Shown: positions 6,720 through 7,790 of the stretch, one piece after another
How the letters are laid out: each line of letters begins with the position of its first letter
Numbering within the stretch: position 1 is the first letter of the stretch
Source: Chloroflexota bacterium
GTDB taxonomy: Bacteria; Chloroflexota; Dehalococcoidia; JACPPY01
Direction of reading: 5' to 3'
Assembly (NCBI GenBank): GCA_016189825.1
Contig: JACPRR010000183.1
Coordinates: 1 to 7,790 of the forward strand
Length of the DNA: 7,790 nucleotides
Notes under the pieces: generated by a model
Told to the model about the DNA's origin: nothing
The model's database searches: none
Seen by the model: the letters and a program-made list of their open reading frames with translations, nothing else
Translations under genes and position numbers: made by a program

Positions 6720-7790
6720 CTGGTTTCCCCGATCCGGCTTCTCAGATACGCCTCAACGAATCCGTCAAGGTCGCCATCGAGAACGGCATCCGTGTTGCTG
6801 GTCTCGAACCCTGTTCGGTGGTCCTTCACCATGTGGTAAGGATGGAGAACGTAGCTTCTGATCTGGTTGCCCCAGCCGGCGTCGATGCGCTCACCCTTCA
6901 GCTTCGCCTGCTCCTCGGCTTTTCTCTTCATCTCCAGTTCGAGAAGGCGGGCATAGAGGACCCTCATGGCAACTTCCTTGTTTCTGAGCTGGGACCGCCC
7001 GCCCTGGCATGTCGAAACGATGCCGGTCGGAATATGTGTAATGCGGACAGCGCTGCTCGTCTTCTGCATGTGCTGGCCGCCGGGCCCGCTCGAGCGGAAG
7101 GTCTCCACTTTCAGGTCCCCGTCCGGAATTCGTATGTCGACATCCTCTTCCGCCTCTGGAAGCACCTCAACCAGGGCGAATGAAGTGTGACGCGCATGGT
7201 CGTAATCATACGGTGATAGCCGCACCAACCTGTGGACACCGTGCTCAGACCGAAGATAGCCGTAGGCGTGATCGCCGCTTATCTCAATTATCGCGCTCTT
7301 GATGCCAGCCTCAGTGCCCGTAGACATATCGAGGACCTCTGTCTTGTAGCGCCGCCTCTCGGCCCAGCGCAGGTACATGCGCATCATCATATCAGCCCAG
7401 TCCTGCGACTCGGTCCCGCCGGCGCCGGCGTGTATGGCTAATATGGCGTTCCTGGTGTCGAACTCCCCCTTGAACAGCAAGTTGAATTCCAGCTTGCCCA
7501 CCCTGCTGGTGAAGTCCGCCAGCTCCCGGTTCACCTCCTCCCGCACCGACTGGTCGTCCTCCTCGATTGCAAGGGCGACCAACTCGGCAAGGTCCTGCGT
7601 CCTTTTCTCGAGCTCCCGCCAGGTAGCAACTGTCTCCTTGTCCCTGCTGAGCCGGGCCATGGTCCCCCGGGCTTTCTTGCTGTCATCCCAGAACCCGGGC
7701 CTTGCTACCTCCGCCTCCAACCGCCCGACTTCCTTTTCTATAGATGCTATGTCAAAGACGCTCCATTAGGTCCGCGATGCGGGCCTGAAG
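6716..7790 (-). CDS. prfB: Peptide chain release factor 2, with programmed +1 frameshift; 5'-truncated by window edge
   Basis: RF2 ends translation at UGA and UAA by triggering peptidyl-tRNA hydrolysis in the ribosome. The first 12 codons visible (7790-7755) read LQARIADLMERL in frame 0 and then meet TGA. Skipping T7754 continues as DIASIEKEVGRLEAEV and on to the stop at 6716, giving 357 residues in the window (E. coli RF2 has 365). The coding arrangement is therefore bases 7790-7755 joined to 7753-6716. Downstream marks are AGAGGTESQDWADM in the core, the stop-recognition tripeptide SPY (bases 7208-7216) where RF2 usually has SPF, and GPGGQH with the catalytic GGQ at 7073-7081. AVRITHIPTGIV and GWGNQIRSYVL follow. 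The TTG at 7720 that opens the longest single frame is an internal Leu. The gene's own stop is UGA and overlaps the next gene's GTG. Only about the first dozen residues and the promoter lie outside. Confidence 0.96.
7751..7764 (-). promoter_or_regulatory. prfB programmed +1 ribosomal frameshift site
   Basis: On the minus strand the slippery sequence CTT TGA C lies at 7757-7751. An internal Shine-Dalgarno-like GGAG (7764-7761) lies exactly three bases before CTT, the spacing used in E. coli. Low RF2 leaves the UGA waiting in the ribosomal A site, tRNA-Leu slips from CTT to TTT, and full-length RF2 is made; ample RF2 stops at the UGA. The +1 frame is closed just upstream by a TAA (7769-7767), so the join can only occur here. 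The mechanism is established for this family; its operation here is inferred from the motif. Confidence 0.93.

Noticed and set aside
7718..7720. TTG as the prfB start
   Set aside because: Homology to the RF2 N-terminus continues upstream through the CTT TGA C frameshift site to the window edge.

Overview
The window is a high-G+C bacterial chromosomal segment, about 62-73% G+C in four sampled 60-base stretches of sucC, with a lower-G+C gene at its left edge. Three things suggest a Chloroflexota-like (perhaps Dehalococcoidia-like) bacterium: lipoproteins with a long Thr/Pro/Ala tether, a peptidase-MA-type lipoprotein directly behind prfB, and the style of the sugar nucleotidyltransferase. This placement is an inference of low to moderate certainty. 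No mobile-element gene, CRISPR array, tRNA or rRNA was found.

Layout, left to right. Bases 1-504 (+) hold the 3' part of an NDP-sugar pyrophosphorylase. Bases 505-585 carry a good sigma-70-type promoter with a perfect TATAAT, and then a Shine-Dalgarno. Bases 586-2639 (+) are sucC-sucD, the two subunits of succinyl-CoA synthetase, joined by a GTGA stop/start overlap. Bases 2640-2926 contain no gene but hold a composite palindromic and tandem repeat element between convergent transcription units. Bases 2927-7790 (-) are a tightly packed co-directional group. Read in transcription order it is prfB (release factor 2, 5' end outside the window), a gluzincin-type metallopeptidase-like lipoprotein, radC, and a family 5 (peptide/nickel-type) ABC-transporter substrate-binding lipoprotein.

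How the genes work together. SucCD form one enzyme, coupling succinyl-CoA hydrolysis to ATP or GTP synthesis, or the reverse reaction. On the minus strand, prfB has the classical autoregulatory +1 frameshift site (CTT TGA C, with a GGAG element three bases upstream). A single-frame reading therefore misses the protein's N-terminus. The prfB stop codon is itself UGA and overlaps the GTG start of the lipoprotein gene, so RF2 activity could influence expression at two points. The substrate-binding protein has no permease or ATPase gene beside it.

I did not find a convincing new multi-gene system. The points most worth a second look are the SPY (rather than SPF) stop-codon-recognition tripeptide in RF2, the composite repeat at 2706-2901, the GTAN variant of a normally Gly-rich SucC turn, and the uncharacterised peptidase-like lipoprotein coupled to prfB.
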